The position numbers and the translations under genes were made by a program. Of a DNA stretch of 64,000 bases, positions 27,664-36,053 are shown piece after piece. Under the pieces are notes generated by a model, which saw only the letters and a program-made list of their open reading frames with translations, did not search any database and was not told the origin of the DNA. The stretch spans positions 434,001-498,000 of the forward strand of contig NZ_ASWB01000002.1 of NCBI RefSeq assembly GCF_000407445.1, read 5' to 3'. Within the stretch, counting starts at the first letter, position 1; the number at the start of each line of letters is the position of its first letter. Source of the DNA: Enterococcus moraviensis ATCC BAA-383. GTDB taxonomy: Bacteria > Bacillota > Bacilli > Lactobacillales > Enterococcaceae.

Positions 27664-28326
27664 CTATTTATTAATCTCACTATCATTATCTCTTTTTAAG
27701 CTATTTTTAGCAACAGAAATCTCAACATCTAAGTCTTCTAAATCTTCTGCTACAAATTGCTCATAATCTTTTTTGATCAATTTTGAAACTTGATCGATAA
27801 TTTGAGCACTTTCTTCTAATTTTTCATAGGTTTGTTTGTTTTTGATCTCGTGTGCATCAATTTCTAAATATTTACCTGTTAAATCTACTAAGTTAGGCAA
27901 GTGAGTATAAAGAAAATGATTTGCTAGATGTAACTTTTTGGGATCTTTCACCAACTCTTTGAATAACGCTTTTGAAACACGTAGTGTATCATTACGTAAG
28001 TCAATCGCTCTTAATTTAGTTGAAGTATTCATATTTTCCTGTAATTGAACAATTTGTTTTTTCGTAATGTTCATTGTATCTCGGAAAAAGTCGATTTCTT
28101 GATCTGTCATACCGATAGTTTCGTAATGTTCCTCTTTAGACTTGGTAAGATTAGGTAACGGAGTGTCTTTTTTCCGAGCCTTGTTCTTTTTTCCTGTAAA
28201 AAGTAGAACCATTAGAATTAAAAGCACCACGATAACCACTGGTAAGTGAATACCTGTAATAAAACGCAGAACGAAACCTGCTAAAATTAAATAAGCAATT
28301 ATTTGGATAAACTTTCCTTTTCTCAT
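27664..28326 (-). CDS. XpaC-like membrane protein
   Basis: A 220-residue protein of the 5-bromo-4-chloroindolyl phosphate hydrolysis (XpaC) family. Two membrane helices lie at residues 7-24 and 27-43. The rest is a cytoplasmic helical domain with the family's MTDQEIDFFRDTMNITKKQI segment. The historic enzyme name rests on a colony-colour assay; the real function is unknown. It is followed by telA after about 180 bases, and the two probably form one unit. A GGAGGGAA site lies just before the ATG. Confidence 0.85.
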   Translation of the reverse strand: MRKGKFIQIIAYLILAGFVLRFITGIHLPVVIVVLLILMVLLFTGKKNKARKKDTPLPNLTKSKEEHYETIGMTDQEIDFFRDTMNITKKQIVQLQENMNTSTKLRAIDLRNDTLRVSKALFKELVKDPKKLHLANHFLYTHLPNLVDLTGKYLEIDAHEIKNKQTYEKLEESAQIIDQVSKLIKKDYEQFVAEDLEDLDVEISVAKNSLKRDNDSEINK

Positions 28327-28562
28327 TTAAATTCCCTCCAATCATTCATTTCCTCGAAAGTTACGACCTTTCGCTATATAAGTTATTTTAGCACATTACA
28401 GCGGAGAAAGAATATCAGTCCAAAGGTTGATTTTGATATTTAGGGAAAATGTAAGAAATGACAGCGGAAAATCATGTTTTGTTACTACTTTAGATGTAGA
28501 GTGAATGAAACTGTTCACAAAAAAGTCAAAAAGAAATAAGGGAAAATTTAAGGGACGTGAGG

Positions 28563-28568
28563 TATAAT
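28563..28568 (+). promoter_or_regulatory. -10 box of the lipoprotein gene
   Basis: TATAAT 35 bases before the GTG start. No convincing -35 at 17 bases. The spacer 28327-28602 also holds a CGAAAG/CTTTCG hairpin near 28354-28372, close to the xpaC start. Confidence 0.45.
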
Positions 28569-28602
28569 AGAACATAATGATCTGAATAAAAGGAGAAACA
28601 GT

Positions 28603-29298
28603 GTGAAAAAAATAAAAATCATTACATTGTTGTTAGTGGGATTAGTGATCACAGGCTGCTCTGGACGACAAGAAGTTGAAGAAGAAGTTGAAGATGCGTA
28701 CATAGAAGATACAAGTTCTAGTGTTGAGGAATCAATGTCTTATGGAGATAATGAGGTATTTTATGAACCTAGAGACAAGTCTGAAACAACAAACACAATA
28801 GATGAAAATAAAACTGCAACTGAAGAAACGAAAGAGACAACAAGTGATACAAAAGGAAAAGTCGAAGTAATCAAGACTAAAAATGGTAACTTCAAAGTAG
28901 AACTAACAGAGGGTTGGCAATCAGTTGAAGCAAAAGAGCTAAGTGATAATGCCGATATTAGTTTAAAGAATACGACCAATGAAGAATACTACATGGTTTT
29001 AAGTGAAGCAAAAAAAGATTTTGATAGTTTTGCTGCTTTCAAAAGTTCAATCGATTTGTCAGATTTAGGCGAAAGAACAGATGAAAAGAAAGAATCAATC
29101 AAATACAATGAACTAAAAGGAGAACGACGTATCTTCACTGCAACAAAAGACGGTGTAGAAGTGTATTATATTTATGATTTAGTTGAAAGCAAGGATTATT
29201 ATTTACAATGTATCAGTTGGACGTTAGCTACTAAAAAAGACAACAATAAAAAAGATATGATCAAAATAATGAATTCTTTAACTGAACTAGAAAAATAA
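28603..29298 (+). CDS. Lipoprotein of unknown function
   Basis: A 231-residue lipoprotein. The signal peptide ends in a lipobox, VITGC, with the lipidated Cys19. Residues 24-85 are an acidic Ser/Thr/Glu-rich linker. Residues 86-230 form a compact domain (NGNFKVELTEGWQSVE, then YYMVLSEAKKDFDSF) resembling PsbP-like or DUF1795-type small lipoprotein domains; this is a guess from pattern. It starts with GTG, with AAAGGAG about 7 bases upstream. It is a single-gene unit with its own terminator. Confidence 0.85.
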   Translation: MKKIKIITLLLVGLVITGCSGRQEVEEEVEDAYIEDTSSSVEESMSYGDNEVFYEPRDKSETTNTIDENKTATEETKETTSDTKGKVEVIKTKNGNFKVELTEGWQSVEAKELSDNADISLKNTTNEEYYMVLSEAKKDFDSFAAFKSSIDLSDLGERTDEKKESIKYNELKGERRIFTATKDGVEVYYIYDLVESKDYYLQCISWTLATKKDNNKKDMIKIMNSLTELEK

Positions 29299-29340
29299 GG
29301 CAATTGCTGCAAATCGAAACACTTTTTATGTAAGACTCAA

Positions 29341-29385
29341 AGGAGAAGTGAAACTAGTTTTCTAGTTTTATTTCTCCTTATTTTT
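29341..29385 (+). terminator. Rho-independent terminator of the lipoprotein gene
   Basis: AGGAGAAGTGAAACTAG (29341-29357) pairs with CTAGTTTTATTTCTCCT (29362-29378; few mismatches), then TATTTTT. Confidence 0.8.
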
Positions 29386-29596
29386 AAGTTCCAACGAGAT
29401 TGGCTGTTTCAATTTTTATTTACTGGTATAATCAAATAGATAAACAACGTATTAAAAAGCTTAAATATGTGTTAATAAACAAAGAAGATAAGCTAAAAAT
29501 ATCGATTTCCGTTAAAGAAAGGATTCACAAAAAGAGGTATAAGTGATAAAATTTCGAAATTAAGGTATTATATCCATAGAAAGATTGGTGAAATGC

Positions 29597-30178
29597 ATGA
29601 TGAACTTTGAAGAGTTTGAGGAAAAGACACTTTCCAGAAAAGAGATATTTAAAGGACAGATCATTGATGTTGTTGTAGACGAAGTTCGTTTGCCTAATGG
29701 ACAGACGAGCACCCGTGAACTAGTTTTCCATCCAGGAGCTGTCGCGGTCATTCCGATTACAGCAGATAACAAAATGATCATGGTCAAACAATTTAGAAAG
29801 CCAATGGAAAAAGTTCTTTTAGAGATCCCTGCTGGCAAAATTGATCCTGGCGAACAGGATCATCCGAAAGAAACGGCGGAAAGAGAATTGGAAGAAGAGA
29901 CAGGCTACCGCGCGAACACGTTTACCTTTGTGACGTCTATGTATGTTTCTCCTGGTTTTGCGAATGAACGCCTTCATATTTATTATGCAGAAAACTTAGA
30001 AAAAGTGCCCAATCCTCGACCTCAAGATGATGATGAAGTATTGGAATTATATACGTTGACTTTAGACGAAGCAAAAGCAGAAATTGCAAGTGGCTTGATT
30101 TGTGATGCGAAAACGATTTTCGCTGTACAATATTGGGAATTACAGCAACTAAAAAGGCTGCTGAAGGAGGATAAATAA
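29597..30178 (+). CDS. nudF: ADP-ribose pyrophosphatase (Nudix)
   Basis: A 193-residue Nudix hydrolase of the ADP-ribose pyrophosphatase type. The box reads PAGKIDPGEQDHPKETAERE then LEEETGY; compared with the 23-residue consensus it has two extra residues between the first Glu and RE. ADP-ribose is the likely substrate by family. I chose ATG 29597 (MMNFEEFEE), with GGTG 6 bases upstream; the TTG and GTG before it overlap this site. It overlaps macP by one base, and nudF-macP-mtnN is a conserved order also seen in streptococci. Confidence 0.9.
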   Translation: MMNFEEFEEKTLSRKEIFKGQIIDVVVDEVRLPNGQTSTRELVFHPGAVAVIPITADNKMIMVKQFRKPMEKVLLEIPAGKIDPGEQDHPKETAERELEEETGYRANTFTFVTSMYVSPGFANERLHIYYAENLEKVPNPRPQDDDEVLELYTLTLDEAKAEIASGLICDAKTIFAVQYWELQQLKRLLKEDK

Positions 30179-30474
30179 TGAGTAAAGGTCCGCTGGTCAC
30201 TCGGACGGAATTACGGAGACGAAAAGAAGAAGCTGACAAAGAAGCACAGAGATTATTTGAGCAAGAACAAAGAGAAGCTGACAAAGAGTACCGTAAGAAA
30301 GAGAAAGAAATATCTAATTTCTACCGAAAAGAGCATAAAAAACAAAAAGAAGTTACTAAATCACGTTCAAATGAGCAAACAAAAATTCGTGAACGCAGTA
30401 ATACGCTAACGAAAGCGATTATTGTTGTGGCAATTTTGTTGGCTATTGTAATATTTATCGTATTGAATTTATAG
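30178..30474 (+). CDS. macP: Cell wall synthase accessory phosphoprotein MacP
   Basis: A 98-residue bitopic membrane protein. Residues 1-72 are highly charged and helical (RRRKEEADKEAQRLFEQEQR) and cytoplasmic. Residues 76-97 are one membrane helix at the C-terminus (AIIVVAILLAIVIFIVLNL). Position between nudF and mtnN matches pneumococcal macP, whose product activates the class A penicillin-binding protein PBP2a and is phosphorylated by StkP. The N-terminal Thr (VTRTELRRR) is a possible phosphosite. Sequence identity to MacP cannot be measured here, so synteny carries much of the call. Confidence 0.82.
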   Translation: MSKGPLVTRTELRRRKEEADKEAQRLFEQEQREADKEYRKKEKEISNFYRKEHKKQKEVTKSRSNEQTKIRERSNTLTKAIIVVAILLAIVIFIVLNL

Positions 30475-30490
30475 AAAAGAGGAAGGCATT

Positions 30491-31183
30491 ATGAAAATTG
30501 GAATTATTGGTGCTATGGACCAAGAAGTAAAAATCTTGAAAGAAACATTATCAGATACTCGATCTTGGGAAAGAGCGGGCGCATTGTTTGTTTCAGGCTC
30601 ATTAGGACGCCATGAAGTGATTGTTGTCCGATCAGGCATTGGTAAAGTTTTATCGGCTGTGACAACAACCTTATTAATTCATCAGTATGGAGTAAATATG
30701 GTGATCAACACAGGATCTGCTGGCGGAATCGGTCAAGGATTAGCTGTGGGAGATTTAGTGATTGCGGATAAATTAGCCTACTTTGATGTGGATGTTACAG
30801 GATTTGGTTATCAGCCAGGGCAATTACCAGGCATGCCATTATATTATGAAACAAGTGATTACTTAAAATTAGAAATGAAAAAAGCTGCGGAAAATACAGG
30901 TATGTCAGTTCATCATGGCTTGATCGTAACGGGAGATTCTTTTGTTAATGATCAGAAAAAAGTCAAAGAGATTATTGCGGAATTTCCAGAGGCATTGGCC
31001 TGTGAAATGGAAGGAGCATCCATTGCTCAAGCAGCGGCTCAATTCAATATTCCATTTTTAGTTGTCAGAGCGATCAGTGATACGGCAGATCATGAAGCTT
31101 CTCAGACTTTTGATGAATTTATCGAAGAGGCTGGAGAAAAATCAGCACAAATGGTGATTAATTTTGTAGAGCATCTTGTTTAA
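30491..31183 (+). CDS. mtnN: MTA/SAH nucleosidase
   Basis: A 230-residue nucleosidase that cleaves methylthioadenosine and S-adenosylhomocysteine (and 5'-deoxyadenosine), a step that feeds the LuxS reaction. The N-terminus KIGIIGAMDQEVKIL includes the catalytic Glu. NTGSAGGIGQGLAVGDLVI, ACEMEGASIAQ and the catalytic Asp in VVRAISDTAD are all present. A GAGGAAGG site precedes the ATG. Third gene of the nudF-macP-mtnN unit, with the isochorismatase-family gene next. Confidence 0.97.
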   Translation: MKIGIIGAMDQEVKILKETLSDTRSWERAGALFVSGSLGRHEVIVVRSGIGKVLSAVTTTLLIHQYGVNMVINTGSAGGIGQGLAVGDLVIADKLAYFDVDVTGFGYQPGQLPGMPLYYETSDYLKLEMKKAAENTGMSVHHGLIVTGDSFVNDQKKVKEIIAEFPEALACEMEGASIAQAAAQFNIPFLVVRAISDTADHEASQTFDEFIEEAGEKSAQMVINFVEHLV

Positions 31184-31214
31184 TTTGTCAGATTCTTGAT
31201 ATGGAGGACCTAAA

Positions 31215-31763
31215 ATGAAAGCTTTGATTTCAATCGACTATACGAACGATTTTGTTGCAACAACAGGTGCTTTGACAACGGGTGAGGCAGGTCAAGCAAT
31301 TGAGAAAGCTTTGGTAGATGTAACTAAATCATTTATTCAAAACAATGATTTTGTCGTGTTTGCTATTGATCGTCATGATAAAAATGATCCTTATCATCCA
31401 GAAAATGCGCTATTTCCACCCCATAATATTGTGGATACAAGTGGTCGTGATCTTTACGGAGAGCTTGAAACAGTTTATGAGAACAACCGTGAACGTGCAA
31501 CTGTTTATTGGATCGATAAGCGTCATTACTCGGCTTTTAGCGGAACTGATTTGGACATTCGGTTGAGGGAACGAGGGATTTCAGAACTTCATTTGGTTGG
31601 TGTGTGTACGGATATCTGCGTATTACATACAGCTGTGGATGCGTATAATTTAGGATATAAAATCGTGATTCATAAAAAGGCTGTCGCAAGTTTTGATCCT
31701 GTAGGCCATGAATGGGCGTTGAACCATTTTGAAAAAAGCTTAGGAGCCACGATTGTAGAATAA
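31215..31763 (+). CDS. Isochorismatase-family cysteine hydrolase
   Basis: A 182-residue cysteine hydrolase of the nicotinamidase/isochorismatase superfamily. The catalytic triad is visible: Asp8 (LISIDYTNDF), Lys in WIDKRHYSAF, and Cys in GVCTDICVLHTA. The cis-peptide Val-Cys-Thr pattern is typical. Nicotinamidase is one candidate activity (NAD salvage), but this subfamily has varied substrates, so I leave it unnamed. GGAGG lies 8 bases before the ATG. It is 31 bases after mtnN, likely in one transcript. Confidence 0.88.
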   Translation: MKALISIDYTNDFVATTGALTTGEAGQAIEKALVDVTKSFIQNNDFVVFAIDRHDKNDPYHPENALFPPHNIVDTSGRDLYGELETVYENNRERATVYWIDKRHYSAFSGTDLDIRLRERGISELHLVGVCTDICVLHTAVDAYNLGYKIVIHKKAVASFDPVGHEWALNHFEKSLGATIVE

Positions 31764-31784
31764 AGAAAAATGCAACCGCTGGTG

Positions 31785-31833
31785 AGTGTAATGCCCCCAA
31801 AAAGTTAGACTTTTTGGGGGCATTACACTTTTC
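31785..31833. terminator. Strong bidirectional terminator
   Basis: A 20-bp perfect inverted repeat (AGTGTAATGCCCCCAAAAAG at 31785-31804, complement at 31810-31829) with a TTAGA loop, between converging genes. Confidence 0.92.
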
Positions 31834-31839
31834 TCAGAA

Positions 31840-32115
31840 CTATGAGGATTTATTAGATGATTTTTTTTTTAGATAAGCCATTTTCTGTTTTCTTGTTAAT
31901 TTTTTAAAGGCATATTCTGCTTTTGTCGCATCACTTCGACTGCTGAATTTTTCGATGTGGATCATTTCTGCAGGTAATCTGGAAGAGAGTCGAGTATATT
32001 TTGCTCCCGTACCACTATTGTGTTCTTTTAAACGTCGAGCGGGGTCTGTTGTATAGCCACCATAAAAAGTATCGTCTTTACAATGGAGAACATAAAAATA
32101 GTGATCAGTTTCCAT
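31840..32115 (-). CDS. GIY-YIG nuclease superfamily protein
   Basis: A 91-residue single-domain GIY-YIG protein (UPF0213/YhbQ-like). The signature is degenerate as FYVLHC then TFYGGYTTDP; the conserved Arg (DPARRLKEHNSG) and downstream Glu (AEYAFKKLTR) are present. Small stand-alone members act on DNA in E. coli, but the cell role is unclear. It overlaps the tRNA methyltransferase gene upstream by 11 bases, a conserved pairing in Firmicutes. Confidence 0.9.
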   Translation of the reverse strand: METDHYFYVLHCKDDTFYGGYTTDPARRLKEHNSGTGAKYTRLSSRLPAEMIHIEKFSSRSDATKAEYAFKKLTRKQKMAYLKKKSSNKSS

Positions 32116-32839
32116 ATAACATCGCCTTCATTTCTGGTAAATAATTATTCTGTTCATCGTAAGTAAATAGTGGGGATAAAACACGAAAACCATCCTTTTT
32201 TCCTTGTTTGATTCCTTCGATCAATAAGGTATTCGCTTCTTTTCCAACTTTAGGATAAATAAAACGAACTCGTTTAGGCGCAATATTGGCAATCTCCATT
32301 GCATGTAATATGTCTAGAAAGCGATCTGGGCGATGAACCATAGCTAAGCGGCCGTTTGTTTTTAATAGCTTAGCAGAAACATCAACGACTTCTGTTAAGT
32401 TTGTATGAATTTCATGCCGCGCAATCGCTAAATGAGGATTAGGATTCTTTTGACTGGTTGGCAACTCTTTAAAGTAAGGCGGGTTGCATAAAACTAAATC
32501 TACTGAATCAGGTTTAACAACTGTAGTTGTTTGTTTTAAATCTAATTCAAACATCCTCATTTGTTCTTCTAAATGATTTAATTGGATACTTCTTTTTCCC
32601 ATATCCGCTAAACGTTCTTGTAATTCGATCTGTATGATTTTAGAGTGGGTCTTGCGGCTAGCGAATAACCCGACCGCTCCATTTCCAGCACAAAGATCAA
32701 CGATTGTCCCATTTTTTGGAAATGAAGGGAAATTTGCTAATAAGACAGCATCGATTGAGAAAGAAAAAACTTCTTTGCTTTGAATGATTTGAATATCATC
32801 TGCGAATAACTGGTCGATTCGTTCACCGGGCAATAACAT
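32105..32839 (-). CDS. tRNA1(Val) (adenine37-N6)-methyltransferase-like
   Basis: A 244-residue SAM-dependent methyltransferase of the TrmN6 (YfiC/YabB) family. Motif I is VDLCAGNGAVGLFAS and the N6-adenine catalytic motif is NPPYF in DLVLCNPPYFKEL. In E. coli the enzyme modifies A37 of tRNA-Val; the target in enterococci is assumed by family. An AAAGGA site lies before the ATG. It overlaps the GIY-YIG gene. Confidence 0.9.
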   Translation of the reverse strand: MLLPGERIDQLFADDIQIIQSKEVFSFSIDAVLLANFPSFPKNGTIVDLCAGNGAVGLFASRKTHSKIIQIELQERLADMGKRSIQLNHLEEQMRMFELDLKQTTTVVKPDSVDLVLCNPPYFKELPTSQKNPNPHLAIARHEIHTNLTEVVDVSAKLLKTNGRLAMVHRPDRFLDILHAMEIANIAPKRVRFIYPKVGKEANTLLIEGIKQGKKDGFRVLSPLFTYDEQNNYLPEMKAMLYGN

Positions 32840-32868
32840 GTTAGATTCAGTCCTTTATCTGTTGTGAT

Positions 32869-33285
32869 TTATATGTGTTTCACTAAATAATACTTTGTAG
32901 TTCCACTAAATGGCGTATCCTCTAATTGTCCAAATACTTGATACCCATATTGTTCATAAAAACTTTTTGCTTGATAATCTTGTGTGTGAATCGTGATTAA
33001 TTTTGAACCAGATTCACTAGCAAATGTTTCTGCCTTTTTTAGTAATTCAGTACCATATCCTTTGCCACGATAAGCTTTGTTTACGGCTAATAAAGAAATA
33101 TGAGTCGCATTCATCCACTTATTTGCTGTGATTCCGCCAATATAAAGGTCAGCATCGTATAAGGCTAATGAAAAATGTGTATTTTTTTCTGCTGGAACCT
33201 TTTTTTCTTCTTCTTGATTTTCAGAAAGAAGAGCAATTAAATTTGCTTCATTTTGTTCTGTAGTTATGGGTTTGTATTCGAGCAT
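32869..33285 (-). CDS. GNAT family N-acetyltransferase
   Basis: A 138-residue GNAT acetyltransferase. The acetyl-CoA binding loop is visible in LLAVNKAYRGKGYGTELLK, and YQAKSFYEQYGYQVFG is the usual C-terminal motif. I chose ATG 33285, which has AGGAGG 9 bases upstream; the in-frame TTG at 33291 is only 3 bases from it. Substrate unknown. It lies 29 bases upstream of the tRNA methyltransferase gene on the same strand. Confidence 0.87.
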   Translation of the reverse strand: MLEYKPITTEQNEANLIALLSENQEEEKKVPAEKNTHFSLALYDADLYIGGITANKWMNATHISLLAVNKAYRGKGYGTELLKKAETFASESGSKLITIHTQDYQAKSFYEQYGYQVFGQLEDTPFSGTTKYYLVKHI

Positions 33286-33445
33286 TGGCAATGACCTCCT
33301 TATTATACAGTAAAGCTGTTTTATGGAACATAAGATATCCTTATATTATACTACAATTAAGTTTAGAAGAAACCTGTGAAAAAGACTTGTCAAAAGCAAC
33401 AGTTTTCGGCATACTTATAGCTAGTGAAAAGAAAGGAAGAAAAAC

Positions 33446-34066
33446 ATGTTTTTTACATTTATGCGTGGCGTTGTCCGGGTTGTTTTATTTATTATCAACG
33501 GCAATGCGCACTATGAAAAGAAAGACCGCATTCCTCAAAACGAAAATTATATTTTAGTTGCGCCTCATAGAACGTGGTGGGAGCCTTTATACCTAGCTGT
33601 TGGTGGATCACCAAAAAAGTTTAGTTTTATGGCGAAAAAAGAATTATTTAAAAATCCATTTTTAAGTTTTATTTTAAAACATGCCAATGCCTTTCCTGTC
33701 GATCGGGAAAAACCAGGACCTAGTGCTATTAAGACACCTGTAAAAACGCTGAAGAATACCGATTTAAGTTTGGTTATGTTTCCTAGTGGAACACGTCATT
33801 CATCAGAGCTAAAAGGTGGCGTGGCATTGATTGCTAAAATGGCTAAAGTTAAAGTCGTTCCAGCAGTATACCAAGGTCCGTTGACTTTAAAAGAGTTATT
33901 CAAACGTCGCCGTGTGACTGTTCGGTTTGGTGAGCCAATCGATGTTAGCGATATTGCTAAGATGGATAAAGAGGGCATTGCCGAAGTTGAACGTAGACTA
34001 CAGGATTCATTTGATCGTTTAGATAAAGAAATCGATCCTAGTTTTAAATATGAAGTGAAAGAATGA
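33446..34066 (+). CDS. PlsC-family 1-acyl-glycerol-3-phosphate acyltransferase
   Basis: A 206-residue lysophospholipid acyltransferase. The first 20 residues are hydrophobic and likely membrane-embedded. The catalytic HX4D motif appears as HRTWWE, with Glu in place of Asp. The glycerol-phosphate binding motif is MFPSGTRHSS, and VVPAVYQGP is block III/IV. It is expected to add the second acyl chain of phosphatidic acid or to act on a related lysolipid. The GAAAGGAAG site precedes the ATG. It ends just before repeat copy B. Confidence 0.88.
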   Translation: MFFTFMRGVVRVVLFIINGNAHYEKKDRIPQNENYILVAPHRTWWEPLYLAVGGSPKKFSFMAKKELFKNPFLSFILKHANAFPVDREKPGPSAIKTPVKTLKNTDLSLVMFPSGTRHSSELKGGVALIAKMAKVKVVPAVYQGPLTLKELFKRRRVTVRFGEPIDVSDIAKMDKEGIAEVERRLQDSFDRLDKEIDPSFKYEVKE

Positions 34067-34072
34067 TAAAAC

Positions 34073-34188
34073 GAGCCTGGAACATAACTAAAAAAGTTAT
34101 GTTTCAGGCTCTTGATGTTCGAATAAACGGTGGGTGCAGAAGTAACTCCTTCTTATTTCTCGGAGGTAAACACTTCTGTCCCAGCTTC
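34073..34188 (-). repeat. Dispersed ~116-bp repeat, copy B
   Basis: Reverse-complement copy of 6328-6443, about 84% identical by hand alignment. Its left end (GAGCCTGGAACATAACT pairing with AGTTATGTTTCAGGCTC, 34073-34112) forms the terminator hairpin after the PlsC-like gene, mirroring copy A. Confidence 0.85.
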
Positions 34189-34196
34189 ATCTTGTA

Positions 34197-35825
34197 TTAT
34201 AGTGATTTTTGTTTTTTTCTTCTGAAAAAAAATGGTCCAATTAGTAGAAGCAAGCCGATGATCTGTAAAATAGTTGACGACGTACGTTCTCCTGTTTCTG
34301 GCAGATTCTTTTTAGGATTGTTGTTATATTGTTTTTGCTGTGATGGTTTTGAAACACTTGAATTGCTTGAAGAGTCCTTAGAACTAGAAAATGAGTTCTC
34401 GTGGGTACTAGATTCTTCAGTTATTGTTTCTGAACTTTGGGTATCGCTTGTGCTACTAAGATCTGTAGTGCTACTTGTGCTTGGATCCGTAGAAGAAGAA
34501 TCTGTCACGGCATTAACCGTTAATTCAAGAGGTAGGCTACGATTTCCTGCTTTGTCAATTAACGTAATAGTTAATTTATCTGCTGCATTAGGCGCTTGAC
34601 TGTTATATTCCATGCCGATTGCGTAGTTACCATCCCAATATTTCCAATCAAACTGATTGCTCTTTACAAGAATATTCGAAAGTTCACCGACTTTTTCATA
34701 GCGGTCACTTAAACCATATTCAGCTGTATCATAAAGAATTAAACCGCTATTGCAAAAATAATTATTTAAAACTGAAACATTTCGACCAGATTTAAATTTT
34801 AGACCACCAGCCGTTCCATTTTGGGAACCACGAATATGATTTCCAGCAAATACAATATCTTGTGCCCCTCTTAAATAGACGACGTGATCTTGTTCAATTC
34901 CGCCAGTGTCTTGATTGTCGCGGTTGCTGTAAAAAATATTTTTTATGAATGTCGCTTTTTTTTAAGTACTGTAAGAATTGACAAAAGTTGTAAAATTATT
35001 TTGTTCGTTACTTTGTAAGCTATTTTTGATTTGATCGTTCTCTTGTAAAGCTGTTTGTAATAATTCAATTGTTTCAGTTAGCTCAGGTACTTTATGAATT
35101 GATTTCAAGGCATCCAACTCATTTAATTTTGCACCAAAAAGATTTTCATTGATTGAAGTATTTGTCTGATGCTCATATTTCGAGGATGTAGAATAACCAC
35201 CAATATAAATAGATCGATTCCAACGAGCATTGCCAGAAACAGCTTTTGTATGGGCAACATCTCTTAAAAAGATATTGTGTTCAATCGTCACATCTGTTCC
35301 ACGACTTGTTTGAATTTGAAAGTCAGTTTCAGGATTATAGAAAATAGAATTTTTAATGCTTATATCACTAAAGGATTCAGTATTGATCGTAAGATTATCA
35401 AAAAATAAGTATTTTAAATGCAAACCAGTTTTAGCGGTATAATTTTTCGAATTACCAAGGAAAACTTCGTTAGCACTGCTGTTTTTTTAAATAGTAGCGC
35501 CATTTTTATCACCGATAATATGTACGTGGTTGGGTAATACATGAGAATTATTGATCAAGTAGGTGCCAGATGGTATGTATAATGGTTGGGGACTACTTTC
35601 CAATTGTGTAAGAATGGCATTTAGTTTAGCGCTTTGATCATTTGGGTCATTTGGAATCAAGGCTTGGTCAACAAAGAATTGAGTGTCAGTTGCGTTAACT
35701 GTATCGCTAAATACGGATTCCGCAGATACGACGTGTGTGTTTAAAAAGGGTGGAATATAAATAGTTGAAATGACTAGGACACTGAGTATCAAGAGGTGTT
35801 TCAGTTTAATTAAAGCCTTTTTCAT
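34197..35825 (-). pseudogene. LPXTG beta-helix surface protein with two in-frame stops
   Basis: One reading frame of 542 sense-equivalent codons interrupted by two TAA codons, at 35487-35489 and 34962-34964, with no frameshift. In order: signal peptide (residues 1-36, ending VVSAES), a pectate-lyase-like right-handed beta-helix domain (from LYIPSGTYLINNSHVLPNH to about residue 400, rich in NxxF/IxN turns), a Ser/Thr/Glu/Asp-rich wall linker, and a sorting signal LPETGE followed by a hydrophobic helix and RRKKQK. AAAGGAG precedes the ATG. Both stops read TAA directly before an A-tract, where TTA (Leu) would restore sense. The first open part alone would give a secreted 112-residue fragment with no anchor. 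Intact relatives would be wall-anchored proteins that may bind or cut polysaccharide. Confidence 0.85.
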
Positions 35826-35963
35826 TGTGTATTGGAACTCCTTTGTTCTTAGATTAAATGTTATAATAACCTGATTTCATAAATAAGTAAATTTAATTTA
35901 CGAGAAGAAATATAAATGAAAAACAAATATTTTTTTGATTTTAAATTATTTTATTCTGTGGAA

Positions 35964-36022
35964 ATAAAAAAAAAGTAGTTCAGAAAAAAGGGGAGAGTTT
36001 TTCCTTTTTCATGAGCTACTTT
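35964..36022 (-). terminator. Rho-independent terminator of the old yellow enzyme gene
   Basis: On the minus strand AAAGTAGCTCA pairs with TGAACTACTTT (35972-36022, one mismatch) across a long loop and ends in a long T-run. Confidence 0.7.
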
Positions 36023-36053
36023 ACATTGGCGTTCTATGGGTAAAATTTAATAT

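Noticed and set aside
34063-34599. A 178-codon open frame on the plus strand after the PlsC-like gene
   Set aside because: It starts inside repeat copy B and is the antisense of the LPXTG protein's low-complexity wall linker; no ribosome binding site and no family pattern.
34962-35489. Frameshift explanation for the broken surface gene
   Set aside because: All three open pieces share one reading phase, and the text continues in frame across each TAA, so the breaks are nonsense codons, not frameshifts.
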